Shown here piece by piece: positions 51,601 through 60,643 of a stretch of 64,000 bases of DNA (the stretch's first letter is position 1; each line of letters opens with the position of its first letter). Source of the stretch: Geoanaerobacter sp964528055 (GTDB lineage: Bacteria; Desulfobacterota; Desulfuromonadia; Geobacterales; DSM-12255); contig CAZGQM010000010.1 of the NCBI GenBank assembly GCA_964528055.1, positions 71,867 through 135,866 of the forward strand, given 5' to 3'. The notes beneath the pieces were generated by a model. The model did not search any database. It had not been told where the DNA came from and worked only from the letters and a program-made list of their open reading frames with translations. The position numbers and the translations under genes are program-made.

Positions 51601-52815
51601 TTACCAGTCCTTCACAACCTCCCGGAGAACTGCGGTCGCGTAAGAGCCTTTGGGGAGAGAGAACCCGAGAAACAGTGTATCGCCATCCTGTCTAACAGAT
51701 GGGTCGCTGATTGGCACTCGAAGAGGCCGCCTTGCTCCATCAAGCCGACTCGGCCAGCCTCCGGCAGGCCCGGCAGGGGTTAGCCCCTCTGATGTAAGCG
51801 CCCGCTCTTCTCTTTTCCCCGGCTCGCCGACAGGCCAGGTCATGGAGGCACCGAAGAGCGGCCCGCTGGGAGATATCTCAAAGGCCGCTGCACGTGGAGC
51901 CTCGACTGCAGGATCCGCTACAAGGAAGCATGCACCGTTTGCATGTTTCCAGGCAAGGTCCCCCTCTTCAACCTCGTCAATGGAATGAAGTCGCTCAGCC
52001 AGAACCAGGTCAAAGAGAGCCGATTGCCAGGCGGAAAGATAGAGGCTCCTTAGCCTGGGGTTGAGCGCATGGAGCGCCTTTTCATAGGCATCGGGACGCG
52101 CTGCAAGCCTTTGCAGAAGCTCCCGCTCGGTCCTGCAGGAGTGAGGGAAGAGTCGAAGGCTCTCAGCCAGCTCACCGGCGAGATAGGCAGCAATGGCAGA
52201 CTGCCAGCGATCATCGCTGACAGCGGCCGGGTCACCGATGATCGCGTCACAGGCAGCCTTGTGGTTGCCCGCAAGCAGAGCCCTTCCTATGAGATGGGAA
52301 TTCCCCTGTATGCCATAGCGTTGCGGACCGAAGAAATTCGGAAGTCCCCTATGGGCCAACACCTCGAATACGGCCTCTGTCCTGGCTGCAGCATCGGAGG
52401 GGACTCCGCGGACCGCCAGAGCAAAGCGATTTCCGGCCAGATGCCCCAGTTTCAACTTGTTCCGATGAGGAATGGCAGAGAGAATTCGGATACCGGGAAT
52501 ATCCAGCGACATCACCTGTTCAGGCCTGACCCTCGGGAGAGACACGGTCTGGCGTGTGATCCCTTTGGAGTCTTTTTGCCCTGCATAACCGATGTCCCGC
52601 TCCTGCAGGTTCAAGGCGCGAGAGATGCGACGGATCGCCTCAAGCGTCGTTATCCCCCGTTTTTCTAGTTCAGCATAGATATGCTCCCCCTCGCCACAGG
52701 GGAGATACAGGGGGATCTCCGTTACCCGGAAATCTTCGCTACTCTCCTTGATCATCCCTCCGATACCGGGGATGTCCGCTGTCAGATAGGGGGAAACAAC
52801 TTTTTCTGTTTTCAC
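51601..52815 (-). CDS. truD: tRNA pseudouridine(13) synthase
   Basis: 404 residues with the TruD core. The catalytic motif is GYAGQKDSKGITRQTVSL, where the Asp after K is the nucleophile. LGHLAGNRFALAVRG and NFFGPQRYGIQGNSHLIGRALLAGNH follow, with the TruD-specific insertion between. TruD changes U13 in tRNA. Its ATG overlaps the trmB stop by four bases, so the two tRNA-modification genes are coupled. Confidence 0.94.
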   Translation of the reverse strand: MKTEKVVSPYLTADIPGIGGMIKESSEDFRVTEIPLYLPCGEGEHIYAELEKRGITTLEAIRRISRALNLQERDIGYAGQKDSKGITRQTVSLPRVRPEQVMSLDIPGIRILSAIPHRNKLKLGHLAGNRFALAVRGVPSDAAARTEAVFEVLAHRGLPNFFGPQRYGIQGNSHLIGRALLAGNHKAACDAIIGDPAAVSDDRWQSAIAAYLAGELAESLRLFPHSCRTERELLQRLAARPDAYEKALHALNPRLRSLYLSAWQSALFDLVLAERLHSIDEVEEGDLAWKHANGACFLVADPAVEAPRAAAFEISPSGPLFGASMTWPVGEPGKREERALTSEGLTPAGPAGGWPSRLDGARRPLRVPISDPSVRQDGDTLFLGFSLPKGSYATAVLREVVKDW

Positions 52816-53456
52816 TTTTCACCACTCACAATCTTTTTGTAGTTGACGAAATAAATCGTTTTCCCCTCTGCCATGAACTTCAGCATGTACTTGGAGAGAT
52901 GATAGCCCTCCAGCTCGTGACGATAAAGATCCGGAGCCAGAAGGTTCTCGAACCCCGCAATTCCAGACATCAACTTTGCGACATCGATGCCATAGTCGTC
53001 AAAGTCGGTGGCAAAGTAGATTTTGCCGCCAGGGGAGAGGTAGTCACGGATGAACTCCACGAACTCATTATTGACAAGGCGGCGTTTTCGATGCCGCTGT
53101 TTGGGCCACGGGTCGGGACAGTTTATGTAGATCGAGGAAAGCGATCCTTTTTCGAGGCGCTCCAGAATGAACTGTCGAGCCTCGATCCGCACCACCCGCA
53201 CGTTTGAGACCCCAGCCCTCTCAAGTCGCCGGCAGGTGCTGTCGCACCCCTTGTTGTAGTAGTCAATGGCGATGAAGTTCGTGCCGGGGTTATCAGAGGC
53301 GGTTTTTGCAATAAAATCGCCGATGCCGCAGCCGATCTCAAGCGCTAACGGGCGATCCTCACCGAATACGGTCCCCCACCCGTCCGATTCAGGCAGAGTG
53401 CCCTGCGGGATGAAAAAGCGGGAGGTTATTTCTATCATTCTCTGCATACGGTTCAT
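52812..53456 (-). CDS. trmB: tRNA (guanine46-N7)-methyltransferase
   Basis: 214 residues. The SAM-binding motif LALEIGCGIGDFI is followed by FIAIDYYNKGCDSTCRRLERAG. The active-site segment INCPDPWPKQRHRKRRLVNNEFV is the TrmB signature, and FATDFDDYGIDVAKLM forms the C-terminal part. It methylates G46 of tRNA. The gene starts about 120 bases from the rightward DUF3108 gene and is transcribed with truD. Confidence 0.95.
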   Translation of the reverse strand: MNRMQRMIEITSRFFIPQGTLPESDGWGTVFGEDRPLALEIGCGIGDFIAKTASDNPGTNFIAIDYYNKGCDSTCRRLERAGVSNVRVVRIEARQFILERLEKGSLSSIYINCPDPWPKQRHRKRRLVNNEFVEFIRDYLSPGGKIYFATDFDDYGIDVAKLMSGIAGFENLLAPDLYRHELEGYHLSKYMLKFMAEGKTIYFVNYKKIVSGEK

Positions 53457-53578
53457 TCTCTCCTGAGGCAGTGGTCACGGCAAGATAGCACAAGCCGAGA
53501 ATCAAATGAAGCAAGGAGATGATACTACGACAAGTTCTCTTGATGGACGGTCTTTGACAGGTGCGGTACACTTGTCCG

Positions 53579-54322
53579 ATGAAAAACTGCATAATCGAGC
53601 CTGCCCTTCTCTGGACATTCGCACTTCTGATGCTCCTCATCGCTATCCCTTCCTATGCAGCAGGCCGCATACCTGAAAAACTCATCTACAGCCTCTCTTG
53701 GGCCGGCATCCCGGTGGCAACCGCCACACAGGAGATTGTGGATGAGGGTGAACTGCGGCGTATTGTCTCTACAGTCAGATCCAATGATTGGCTCTCCGCA
53801 TTTTTCCCTGTTAACGACAGGACTGACAGCTTTACGACAAAGGAAGTGCCTTTCCCCGGAAAGTCTTACTATTTCCGGATGCAGATCAGGGAGGGGAGAC
53901 GGTCGCGCGACCGGGAGATCACCTTTGACCAGGCCGGTCGCAAGGCCCTCTTTCATGACAGGCTTGGGGGTGAAAAGGCCGAGATAAAAATTATGGAAAA
54001 TACCTACGACATCTATTCGAGCTTCATGTATGCCCGCTTCCTTGAGCTTACGGTAGGCACCCCGGTCTATCTGCAGATACTGGATGGCAAAGAGCTTCAA
54101 CGGATAGAGATTCGGGTCCTGCGCAAGGAACGTGTCAGCACGCCTCTCGGTCAGTTCGACACCATCGTCATAGAGCCGATGGTAAAGCCGGAAGGGGTCT
54201 TTGAGGGGAAGAAAGGGGTGACGATCTGGCTCACCGACGATGCCCGCCGGATTCCTGTCAAGGCCCAGACCAAGGTAACGGTAGGGAGCGTAACAGCTCT
54301 GCTGATCGGTGGAGAGTTCTGA
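53579..54322 (+). CDS. Exported DUF3108 protein
   Basis: 247 residues from the ATG at 53579; a GTG at 53561 is in frame and also possible, neither having a clear ribosome site. A signal peptide ends near IPSYA-AGRIP. The mature part is beta-rich with RIPEKLIYSLSWAGIPVATATQEI, DRTDSFTTKEVPFPGKSYYF, and a terminal TIWLTDDARRIPVKAQTKVTVGSVTALLI. This is the DUF3108 pattern, an outer-membrane-associated or periplasmic barrel-like domain of unknown function. Nothing nearby suggests a partner. Confidence 0.8.
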   Translation: MKNCIIEPALLWTFALLMLLIAIPSYAAGRIPEKLIYSLSWAGIPVATATQEIVDEGELRRIVSTVRSNDWLSAFFPVNDRTDSFTTKEVPFPGKSYYFRMQIREGRRSRDREITFDQAGRKALFHDRLGGEKAEIKIMENTYDIYSSFMYARFLELTVGTPVYLQILDGKELQRIEIRVLRKERVSTPLGQFDTIVIEPMVKPEGVFEGKKGVTIWLTDDARRIPVKAQTKVTVGSVTALLIGGEF

Positions 54323-54399
54323 AAGCCAATCTCGCCGTACTCCTCTTTTGCATAATCAGCCCAGTTTTTAGACACATAGCCATTATTGCATATTTTTAT

Positions 54400-54427
54400 T
54401 CAAGCCACTCCCCTCTCCTACCGATAA
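54400..54427 (+). promoter_or_regulatory. Sigma-28-like promoter of the NHL-chemoreceptor operon
   Basis: The -10 element ACCGATAA (54420-54427) matches GCCGATAA at seven of eight positions. The -35 region TCAAG (54400-54404) sits at the right distance but is a weak match to TAAA. The start would be about 68 bases before the ATG at 54502. Confidence 0.5.
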
Positions 54428-54501
54428 AAGCCTATGCTTAATGAATGGTGATTGGCAAAAGCCTGTAACCATCAAAAAATGATCAAGAGGGGGAGATTCA
54501 A

Positions 54502-55431
54502 ATGAAGATGAAAAAAGCCATATCAGCCGTAATCTCTGCTGCAATGCTGTTCGGGATTGCAGCAATATCTCATGCCGAAATGCAGTTCGAGCATGTGATG
54601 AACATCGGAACCAAGGGGACCGGCAACGGCCAGTTCCAGTACGTGGAGGACTTTGCCTGGTCCATCGACGGCAAGCTCCTTGCCACCGATGCAATCAACT
54701 CCAACGTCCAGCTTTTCGACAAGACCAGCGGCAAGTTCCTTTCGCAGTTCGGAGGCAAAAGCACCGGTTTCGAAAAGCCTGAAGGGATCTCCGTCGACAG
54801 CTCCGGCAACATCTTTGTCGCCGACTACCAGGCAGGTTTCATCCGCAAATACAGCAAGGATTTCAAGCTACTCAAACAGTTTAGCGGCCTTGGCGCAGGC
54901 CCCGGCCAGACTGAGAAATCGGAGTTCACCGATATCTATGACGGCCTTTTGTATGTGCCTGAGCAGGGGAGCCACCGTGTTGATGTCTTCGACCTCAACG
55001 GAAATTTCAAGTTCATGTTCTGCAAGCAGGGGCAAGGTCAGGGTGAGCTTTTCAAACCCGAAGCTGCCAAATTCAACAGCAAGGGAGTTCTTTATGTGGT
55101 GGACCTTGGCAACCACCGCGTGCAGCTGTTTGACAAAACAGGCAAGTACATAAAGGAATTTGGCAAGAAAGGGACTGCAGCAGGTGAATTTCAACGCCCT
55201 GCAGGTCTCGCTTTCGACAAGGATGACAATGTCTACGTGACCGAGATCGACAACAACCGGATCCAGGTGTTCGATCCGGACGGTAAGCCGCTTGCCATGT
55301 TCGGCAAGGATGGTACCGGCAATGGTGAGTTTAAGAACCTTCACGGGATGATCGTGGACAAGTCGACCGGCTGGCTCTACATAGCCGACAGCGGAAACAA
55401 CCGTATCCAGGTGTTCAAACCGAAAAACTAG
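54502..55431 (+). CDS. Secreted NHL-repeat beta-propeller protein
   Basis: 309 residues with a signal peptide ending SHA-EMQF. The mature protein is six NHL blades with regular spacing, for example KPEGISVDSSGNIFVADYQAG, KFNSKGVLYVVDLGNHRVQLFD, PAGLAFDKDDNVYVTEIDNN and GMIVDKSTGWLYIADSGNNR. It has no lipobox and no anchor, so it is periplasmic or released. The next gene, 87 bases downstream, encodes a chemoreceptor with a large periplasmic region. A ligand-presenting partnership of the two proteins is possible but unproven. It is unlike the omcE-cluster NHL protein, which has a lipobox. Confidence 0.88.
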   Translation: MKMKKAISAVISAAMLFGIAAISHAEMQFEHVMNIGTKGTGNGQFQYVEDFAWSIDGKLLATDAINSNVQLFDKTSGKFLSQFGGKSTGFEKPEGISVDSSGNIFVADYQAGFIRKYSKDFKLLKQFSGLGAGPGQTEKSEFTDIYDGLLYVPEQGSHRVDVFDLNGNFKFMFCKQGQGQGELFKPEAAKFNSKGVLYVVDLGNHRVQLFDKTGKYIKEFGKKGTAAGEFQRPAGLAFDKDDNVYVTEIDNNRIQVFDPDGKPLAMFGKDGTGNGEFKNLHGMIVDKSTGWLYIADSGNNRIQVFKPKN

Positions 55432-55453
55432 AATGCAGTGACCTGATTGTGCA

Positions 55454-55489
55454 CCGGCAGGCCGGATGAGCCAAGTCCGCGCCTGCCGG
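55454..55489 (+). terminator. Attenuator-like hairpin between NHL and chemoreceptor genes
   Basis: CCGGCAGG (55454-55461) pairs with CCTGCCGG (55482-55489) around a 20-base loop with further pairing potential. There is no T-run, so it more likely tunes readthrough or RNA stability than stops transcription. Confidence 0.4.
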
Positions 55490-55518
55490 CTTGTATCTCT
55501 GGAGAGGGAGTAGATTCA

Positions 55519-57594
55519 ATGACCATAAAAACGAAACTGACCATCAACATACTGGTTGTCTTGCTGATTATCTCCGGAGTCGTTGCTACCAGTATCGTCG
55601 GAATGAACTTCGTAAAGGGGAAGCTGCATTTCCTGACCCAGAAGAGCGCCCCTTTCCAGATGCGAACCGCAGAAATGCAGAGGAAAACCGAGTCTGTTTC
55701 AACAGAGCTTGTAAAGGTCGGCGCATCGAGAAATGCTGAGGAGTACAAGGCCGCCCGTAAAGAAGCTGAGAAGGATCTTGCAGATCTGAAAGTAACCCAG
55801 GACGCCCTTGAGAAGCTGATGGGCGGAACAAAGCTTGAGGTGCATTCTGAGTTGGAGAAGGCTTCCGGAGAGCTGTTTCAGGTTGTCGAGAGCAGATTGA
55901 AGTCTGAAGAAGATGCACTAAAGGGGAAATATGGTGTTGTCCAGCAGTTAAAGGGTGTAACTGCACGTCTACGGAAGCTTGACGTAAAGGTCGCAGCCCT
56001 CCAGAACCAGTACCTTGGCTCATTTTCCGCCCTCCTGGAAGAGTCGAAAGATATCGATGCGGTTCGTGACAGCCCCACTGTCCAGCAGTTTGGCTACGCG
56101 AGCAAGGTATTGATCCAGAACTCCCAGCTGGTTCAGCACGGTTTGACTATAGATGGTCTCGCCAAAGAGATTTTTTCAGCCAAGACAGAGAAGGAACTTG
56201 CTGCCATAACTGCCGAACTCAACGCGGTTTACGGCAAGTCTGCAGCCGAGACCAAGATCATTGTCGGGTACCTGCAGAGACTTAAGAACAATGACTTGAT
56301 TAAAGAACTGCAGGGGGCGCAGAGTACGCTGAATGGGACCAAGGGAAGCGTCCAGAACGTTGTGGCAAAATATGGCGCTTACCTAAAGATGCAGGTCAAG
56401 TCCGCTGAAATCACCCAGAAGATAAACAAAATTACCGAAAGCCAGGCTACCAAGGGGCAGGAGACGGTCTCAGCCGCCCAGGGTGAGCAGGAAAAGGCTA
56501 TTGGCGCGGTAAATACAATAATCAGGACAAACATCTCCATGTTACTCGGCATAGGGATAGGTGCCATTATCTTCTCCATGCTCTTTGGCATCTGGATATT
56601 CAGATCGATATCAAAGCCGCTCCATTCACTGATGACCATTGCCGACGAGGTGGCCGAAGGAAACCTACACCGGTGCGTCGAAGCGACCAGTAAAGATGAG
56701 ATCGGGCAGGTTCAGGCATCCATGTCCAAGATGGTGGAGAATCTACGGGATGTTATCGGCAAGCTGACAGGCGCAACAGGTACCCTGGAGAGCAAATCTG
56801 AGGGGCTTGCCTCCACCTCTACCCAGTTGCAGAGCGGCGGAGATCAACAGTCGCAACAGGTCGCGCAGTCGGTAACCGCCATGACCGAGATGTCGCAAAC
56901 CTCGGCCGATGTTGCCCGCAACGCTGCCGACACTGCCGATGCCGCCCACCGGATGAAACAGTCAGCGATTCAGGGACGGGATGCGATGAATGTCACTGCC
57001 AATGACCTGACCTCTTTTACGGACATGGTGAAGGAGTCAGCGCACAAGGTAGAGACCCTTGGCGAAAAATCGGCATCGATCAGCAATATAGTTGCACTGA
57101 TCAAGGATATTGCCGACCAGACCAACCTTCTTGCCCTGAATGCCGCAATTGAGGCAGCGCGAGCTGGCGAGCAGGGTCGGGGATTCGCAGTCGTTGCCGA
57201 TGAAGTGCGAGCCTTGGCCGAAAGGACCACAGATGCTACCAGCGAGATATCCAGCACCGTAAAGGAGATGCAGGGAGAGATCGAAGGCTCTGTCAACTAC
57301 ATGCAACAGGAAAAGGAAGCTGTCGAACGGGTTCTTGGAAACGTCCGCAACACCCTTGCCTCTATCGAAGAGATAGTAGGTTATGTGGAGCAGGTCTCCG
57401 ACATGGTACACAGGATTGCAGTCGCCACAGAAGAGCAGACTTCGACCTCCGACGAGGTAGCCAGGAATATGGAGTCGATAAACGGTATCTCCCAGCAGAT
57501 GGCAGTCTCCTACCAAGAAATAACCAGGGCATCCGGTGACATCTCCCACGTTGCCCGCGAGCTCAACCAGATGATTGCATGGTTCAAGGTCTGA
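55519..57594 (+). CDS. Methyl-accepting chemotaxis protein with long helical periplasmic domain
   Basis: 691 residues from the ATG at 55519 (GGGAG ten bases upstream); an earlier ATG at 55447 would read through the intergenic hairpin. Span 1 lies near 9-31. The periplasmic region of about 320 residues is helical and coiled-coil rich. Span 2 (MLLGIGIGAIIFSMLFGIWIF) lies near 345-365, then HAMP (SISKPLHSLMTIADEVAEGN). The signalling domain has KDIADQTNLLALNAAIEAARAGEQGRGFA. No CheR tether is present at the end. The large helical sensor suggests a bimodular helical-bundle ligand domain; the ligand is unknown. Confidence 0.94.
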   Translation: MTIKTKLTINILVVLLIISGVVATSIVGMNFVKGKLHFLTQKSAPFQMRTAEMQRKTESVSTELVKVGASRNAEEYKAARKEAEKDLADLKVTQDALEKLMGGTKLEVHSELEKASGELFQVVESRLKSEEDALKGKYGVVQQLKGVTARLRKLDVKVAALQNQYLGSFSALLEESKDIDAVRDSPTVQQFGYASKVLIQNSQLVQHGLTIDGLAKEIFSAKTEKELAAITAELNAVYGKSAAETKIIVGYLQRLKNNDLIKELQGAQSTLNGTKGSVQNVVAKYGAYLKMQVKSAEITQKINKITESQATKGQETVSAAQGEQEKAIGAVNTIIRTNISMLLGIGIGAIIFSMLFGIWIFRSISKPLHSLMTIADEVAEGNLHRCVEATSKDEIGQVQASMSKMVENLRDVIGKLTGATGTLESKSEGLASTSTQLQSGGDQQSQQVAQSVTAMTEMSQTSADVARNAADTADAAHRMKQSAIQGRDAMNVTANDLTSFTDMVKESAHKVETLGEKSASISNIVALIKDIADQTNLLALNAAIEAARAGEQGRGFAVVADEVRALAERTTDATSEISSTVKEMQGEIEGSVNYMQQEKEAVERVLGNVRNTLASIEEIVGYVEQVSDMVHRIAVATEEQTSTSDEVARNMESINGISQQMAVSYQEITRASGDISHVARELNQMIAWFKV

Positions 57595-57623
57595 GTCATC
57601 CAAGTATCGACAAGCATCTGCAG

Positions 57624-57665
57624 TGCGTAAAGGCCGTTTCCTGAACAGGGAACGGCCTTTACGCA
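57624..57665 (+). terminator. Terminator-like hairpin after the second chemoreceptor gene
   Basis: A 15-bp perfect stem, TGCGTAAAGGCCGTT (57624-57638) with AACGGCCTTTACGCA (57651-57665), extended by a U-G wobble and CCTG/CAGG. It lies 30 bases after the stop; the T-run is missing, so strength is uncertain. Confidence 0.6.
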
Positions 57666-57713
57666 TGAGCTAAATATCTAGTTAATGGTTGAGAAACGTG
57701 GTAAGTTATTCTT

Positions 57714-57826
57714 ATTCCAGATCAAGGATGATATCAAGGCGGCAAGGATTGAGGCGACGAGGAGTACATTACAGTACGTTGAGGAGCCGAAGACAAGCCA
57801 ACAAAGCTAGGGCCTTGATATGGAAT
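57714..57826 (+). repeat. Short repeat element with terminal inverted repeats
   Basis: ATTCCAGATCAAGG (57714-57727) and CCTTGATATGGAAT (57813-57826) are inverted copies differing at one of 14 positions. The interior has ATCAAGGCGGCAAGGATTGA and an ACATTACAGTACGTTGAGGAGCC-like core. A decayed relative lies at 47503-47594. I recall similar short elements in Geobacter genomes. It is too small to encode a protein and lies 47 bases upstream of the helicase gene, so it could supply RNA structure or promoter parts. Confidence 0.7.
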
Positions 57827-57872
57827 TGGAATTAGGCGAAATCACGCAAGGCAGACAAGGAATAGTACAATA

Positions 57873-59198
57873 ATGAAATTCCGTGAGTTGAACCTCCCCG
57901 AGCCGGTCAGGCAGGGGATTACCGATGCCGGGTTCACAGAGTGCACCCCGATCCAGGCCGATACCCTGCCTCTCTCGCTTTCAGGCAAGGATGTTGCCGG
58001 ACAGGCACAGACCGGCACAGGCAAGACTGCGGCATTCCTGGTAACCCTTTTCACACGGCTTCTCACCCAGGAGCGACAGGGTGATGCCCGCCAGCCCCGG
58101 GCACTGATACTTGCCCCGACCCGAGAGTTGGTGGTGCAGATAGAGCAGGACGCTCAGCTCATTGGCGCGCACTGCGGCCTGTCCATCCAGGCCATCTACG
58201 GTGGTGTCGACTACATGCTCCAGCGAAACGCCCTTCGCGAAGGTGCTGATGTAATAATTGGCACACCAGGCCGACTTATCGATTATCTCAAGCAGAAGGT
58301 CTACTCTCTCAGCAAGATCGAGGTGCTGGTCATCGACGAGGCAGACCGGATGTTCGACATGGGATTTATTGCCGACCTCCGCTTTATCCTCCGGCGCCTG
58401 CCACCGTTTGACAAACGCCAGAACATGATGTTTTCCGCCACCCTCAACCAGAGGGTCATGGAGCTTGCCTACGAGTTCATGAACGTCCCCCAAAAGGTGG
58501 AGGCTACGCCAGAACAGATGACCGCCGAAAAGGTCCAGCAGGTACTCTACCACGTCGGCCGCAAGGAAAAATTCCCGCTGCTGTTAGGCCTTTTGCGCCG
58601 AGAAGGTATGGCTCGAACCATGATCTTTGTAAACACCAAGCGGGAAGCGGAATTCCTGTTCGACCGACTCATGTCCAACGACTCCCCCTGCAGGGTTATC
58701 TCGGGTGACGTGGATCAGAAGAAGCGGATGCGAATCCTGGAGCAGTTCAAGGAAGGGACTCTGCCGATCCTTATCGCAACCGACGTGGCATCGCGTGGCC
58801 TGCATATAGACGGTGTCTCCCACGTCATTAATTATGATCTTCCTCAGGACTGCGAAGATTATGTCCACAGGATAGGGAGAACGGCACGGGCCGGCGCCGA
58901 CGGCAAGGCGATCTCCTTTGCCGATGAGGACGGTGCCTTCTCCATTGAAGCGATCGAGGAGTACATCAAGGACAAGATCCCCACCGAATGGGCAGAGAAC
59001 GAACTTTTCGTCAATGACTACAAGAGGGTCAAGGCAAAGCCGAAGCATCATGAGTCCAAAACCCACGGCAAGAGCCACGAACGCCCGCACGCAAGGCCGG
59101 GCGAGGCCAAAGGAGAGGCACCGCCACCACCCAAGAAGCGAAGAAGACCCAAGACCAAAAAACCCGGAGGAGGAAGCGCTCCTGCAGTTTCAAACTGA
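57873..59198 (+). CDS. DEAD-box RNA helicase (RhlE-like)
   Basis: 441 residues with all core motifs: Q-motif (TECTPIQADTLPLSLSGKDV), Walker A AQTGTGKT, PTRELVVQI, TPGRLIDYL, DEAD in VLVIDEADRMFDMGF, SATL, the VATDVASRGLHI-type RGLHIDG segment, and HRIGRTARAG. The C-terminal tail of about 60 residues is basic and proline-rich (KPKHHESKTHGKSHERPHAR, then PPPKKRRRPKTKK), as in RhlE/RhlB proteins that bind RNA without sequence preference. Likely a ribosome-assembly or mRNA-decay helicase. The gene stands alone after the repeat element. Confidence 0.94.
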   Translation: MKFRELNLPEPVRQGITDAGFTECTPIQADTLPLSLSGKDVAGQAQTGTGKTAAFLVTLFTRLLTQERQGDARQPRALILAPTRELVVQIEQDAQLIGAHCGLSIQAIYGGVDYMLQRNALREGADVIIGTPGRLIDYLKQKVYSLSKIEVLVIDEADRMFDMGFIADLRFILRRLPPFDKRQNMMFSATLNQRVMELAYEFMNVPQKVEATPEQMTAEKVQQVLYHVGRKEKFPLLLGLLRREGMARTMIFVNTKREAEFLFDRLMSNDSPCRVISGDVDQKKRMRILEQFKEGTLPILIATDVASRGLHIDGVSHVINYDLPQDCEDYVHRIGRTARAGADGKAISFADEDGAFSIEAIEEYIKDKIPTEWAENELFVNDYKRVKAKPKHHESKTHGKSHERPHARPGEAKGEAPPPPKKRRRPKTKKPGGGSAPAVSN

Positions 59199-59276
59199 TT
59201 GTTGAAGGCATTTCGGCATCTAAACGGGAAATTTCCGAGGATCCACCGTAAACAGGCTGGAGACTGAAACCGCTTT

Positions 59277-59310
59277 CCCGAAAGCCGCCCAGATTGGGGC
59301 GGCTTTCGGG
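59277..59310. terminator. Bidirectional terminator between helicase and third chemoreceptor
   Basis: A perfect 14-bp stem, CCCGAAAGCCGCCC (59277-59290) with GGGCGGCTTTCGGG (59297-59310), six-base loop. It lies between two converging genes, with TTTC on the plus side. Confidence 0.85.
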
Positions 59311-59324
59311 TTTCAAACTAACGG

Positions 59325-60509
59325 CTAGGGTAGGCTGAATTTTGCCACATGGCGATTGAGCTCCCCTGCAAGGGATGCAAGGCGCACTGACTCTTCCACG
59401 TCACGGGTGAGACCATTGGTACATTCAGTGACTACTCCCTTAATTTCCATGATCGACTGGGAGATTTCAGAACTGATGTCGTTCTGCCTATTTGCCGAAT
59501 CCGAGATGTTGGCCATCTCTGATTTCACCAATTCGCTCTGCGCCAGGATGCCGTTCAGTGCCTGTAATGAATGCTCGGTCCCTTCAAGACTCTGCCCAAC
59601 CTCTGCTACCCCGAGTTCCATTGACGAAACCGCCTTGAGCGTCTCCGACTGAACAGCCCGTATCATTTCGGCGATCTGCTTGGTTGCCTTACCAGTCCGC
59701 TCTGCAAGGGCGCGAACCTCGTCAGCCACTACGGCGAAACCCCGACCTGTCTCACCTGCCCGCGCCGCCTCAATGGCTGCATTCAAGGCAAGAAGATTGG
59801 TCTGATCGGCTATCTCTTCTATTGTTCCTACAATGGCACCGATTTCGTCCGACCGTGCACCGAGCAGTCGGACCGTTTCAGCGGCGCTCTTAACCTGCAC
59901 CGAAAGTGCCTGCATACCAGACATGTTGCGGCTGACAAGCTCTGCCCCCCTTGAGGCGGAATCATAGGTAGACTGGGATGCAACTGCAACATCCTGGGTC
60001 TTTGCTGCAACCTCAATGGCATTTGCAGCCAGTTGCTCTCCTGCTGAAGCAATCGTCGAAGTCTTGTTGGAAACGGTACTTATGTTGATCGAAAGTCTCC
60101 CGAAAATATCGTTAAGGCTTGTCGATGTGGAAGTCACCTGATGAGTATTTTCCACTACCTCGTGGAGCATCTCCTTGAATGCATCAACCATCCGGTTGAG
60201 TTCCGTTGAGAGCTGTCCCATCTCGTCGTTTGCCGTTATTTCTATTGAACGTGTCAGATCCCCCTGTGACATCTGCCTGACAACGGTGAGTATTCCGGAA
60301 AGCGGCCTGCTGATACTCTGTGCAATGATCAAACCGAAAAAAACCCCGAGAGCTGCATATACAAGGATAAAGACAATCAAATACATCCGGCTGGTCACGA
60401 AAAACCCAAGCCCTCCTGCCATGAGCAGGCCCACGGTATAACAGGCGACCATCAGCCCTATCTTTGTGCGGACCTTGAGATCGAGATACAGTTGAATGAT
60501 GCCGTGCAT
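59325..60509 (-). CDS. Chemoreceptor without periplasmic sensor domain
   Basis: 394 residues. Two membrane spans (about 17-37 and 43-63) are joined by only a few residues (TSRMY), so there is no periplasmic ligand domain. A HAMP-like stretch follows (SISRPLSGILTVVRQMSQGD). The signalling part carries EIADQTNLLALNAAIEAARAGETGRGFAVVADEVRALAERTG near residues 230-270 and a regular hairpin. Receptors of this shape sense through the membrane or cytosol, or through partners. A sigma-28-like promoter precedes it. Confidence 0.9.
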   Translation of the reverse strand: MHGIIQLYLDLKVRTKIGLMVACYTVGLLMAGGLGFFVTSRMYLIVFILVYAALGVFFGLIIAQSISRPLSGILTVVRQMSQGDLTRSIEITANDEMGQLSTELNRMVDAFKEMLHEVVENTHQVTSTSTSLNDIFGRLSINISTVSNKTSTIASAGEQLAANAIEVAAKTQDVAVASQSTYDSASRGAELVSRNMSGMQALSVQVKSAAETVRLLGARSDEIGAIVGTIEEIADQTNLLALNAAIEAARAGETGRGFAVVADEVRALAERTGKATKQIAEMIRAVQSETLKAVSSMELGVAEVGQSLEGTEHSLQALNGILAQSELVKSEMANISDSANRQNDISSEISQSIMEIKGVVTECTNGLTRDVEESVRLASLAGELNRHVAKFSLP

Positions 60510-60599
60510 GCGGAAATCCCCCTAGCAGTTCCGATCCTGCAATGCCTCGCATCGGGACTACTGACTGATGATATAAGCACTAAGATGCACTCTATTGCT

Positions 60600-60626
60600 T
60601 TATCGACTGCAGGGCTCCCCACTTAA
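60600..60626 (-). promoter_or_regulatory. Sigma-28 (FliA) promoter of the third chemoreceptor gene
   Basis: On the minus strand TTAA (60623-60626), exactly 15 bases, then GTCGATAA (60600-60607), seven of eight matches to GCCGATAA. The start would be about 85 bases before the ATG at 60509. Confidence 0.65.
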
Positions 60627-60643
60627 ATCAGACTTTCAGCAGA

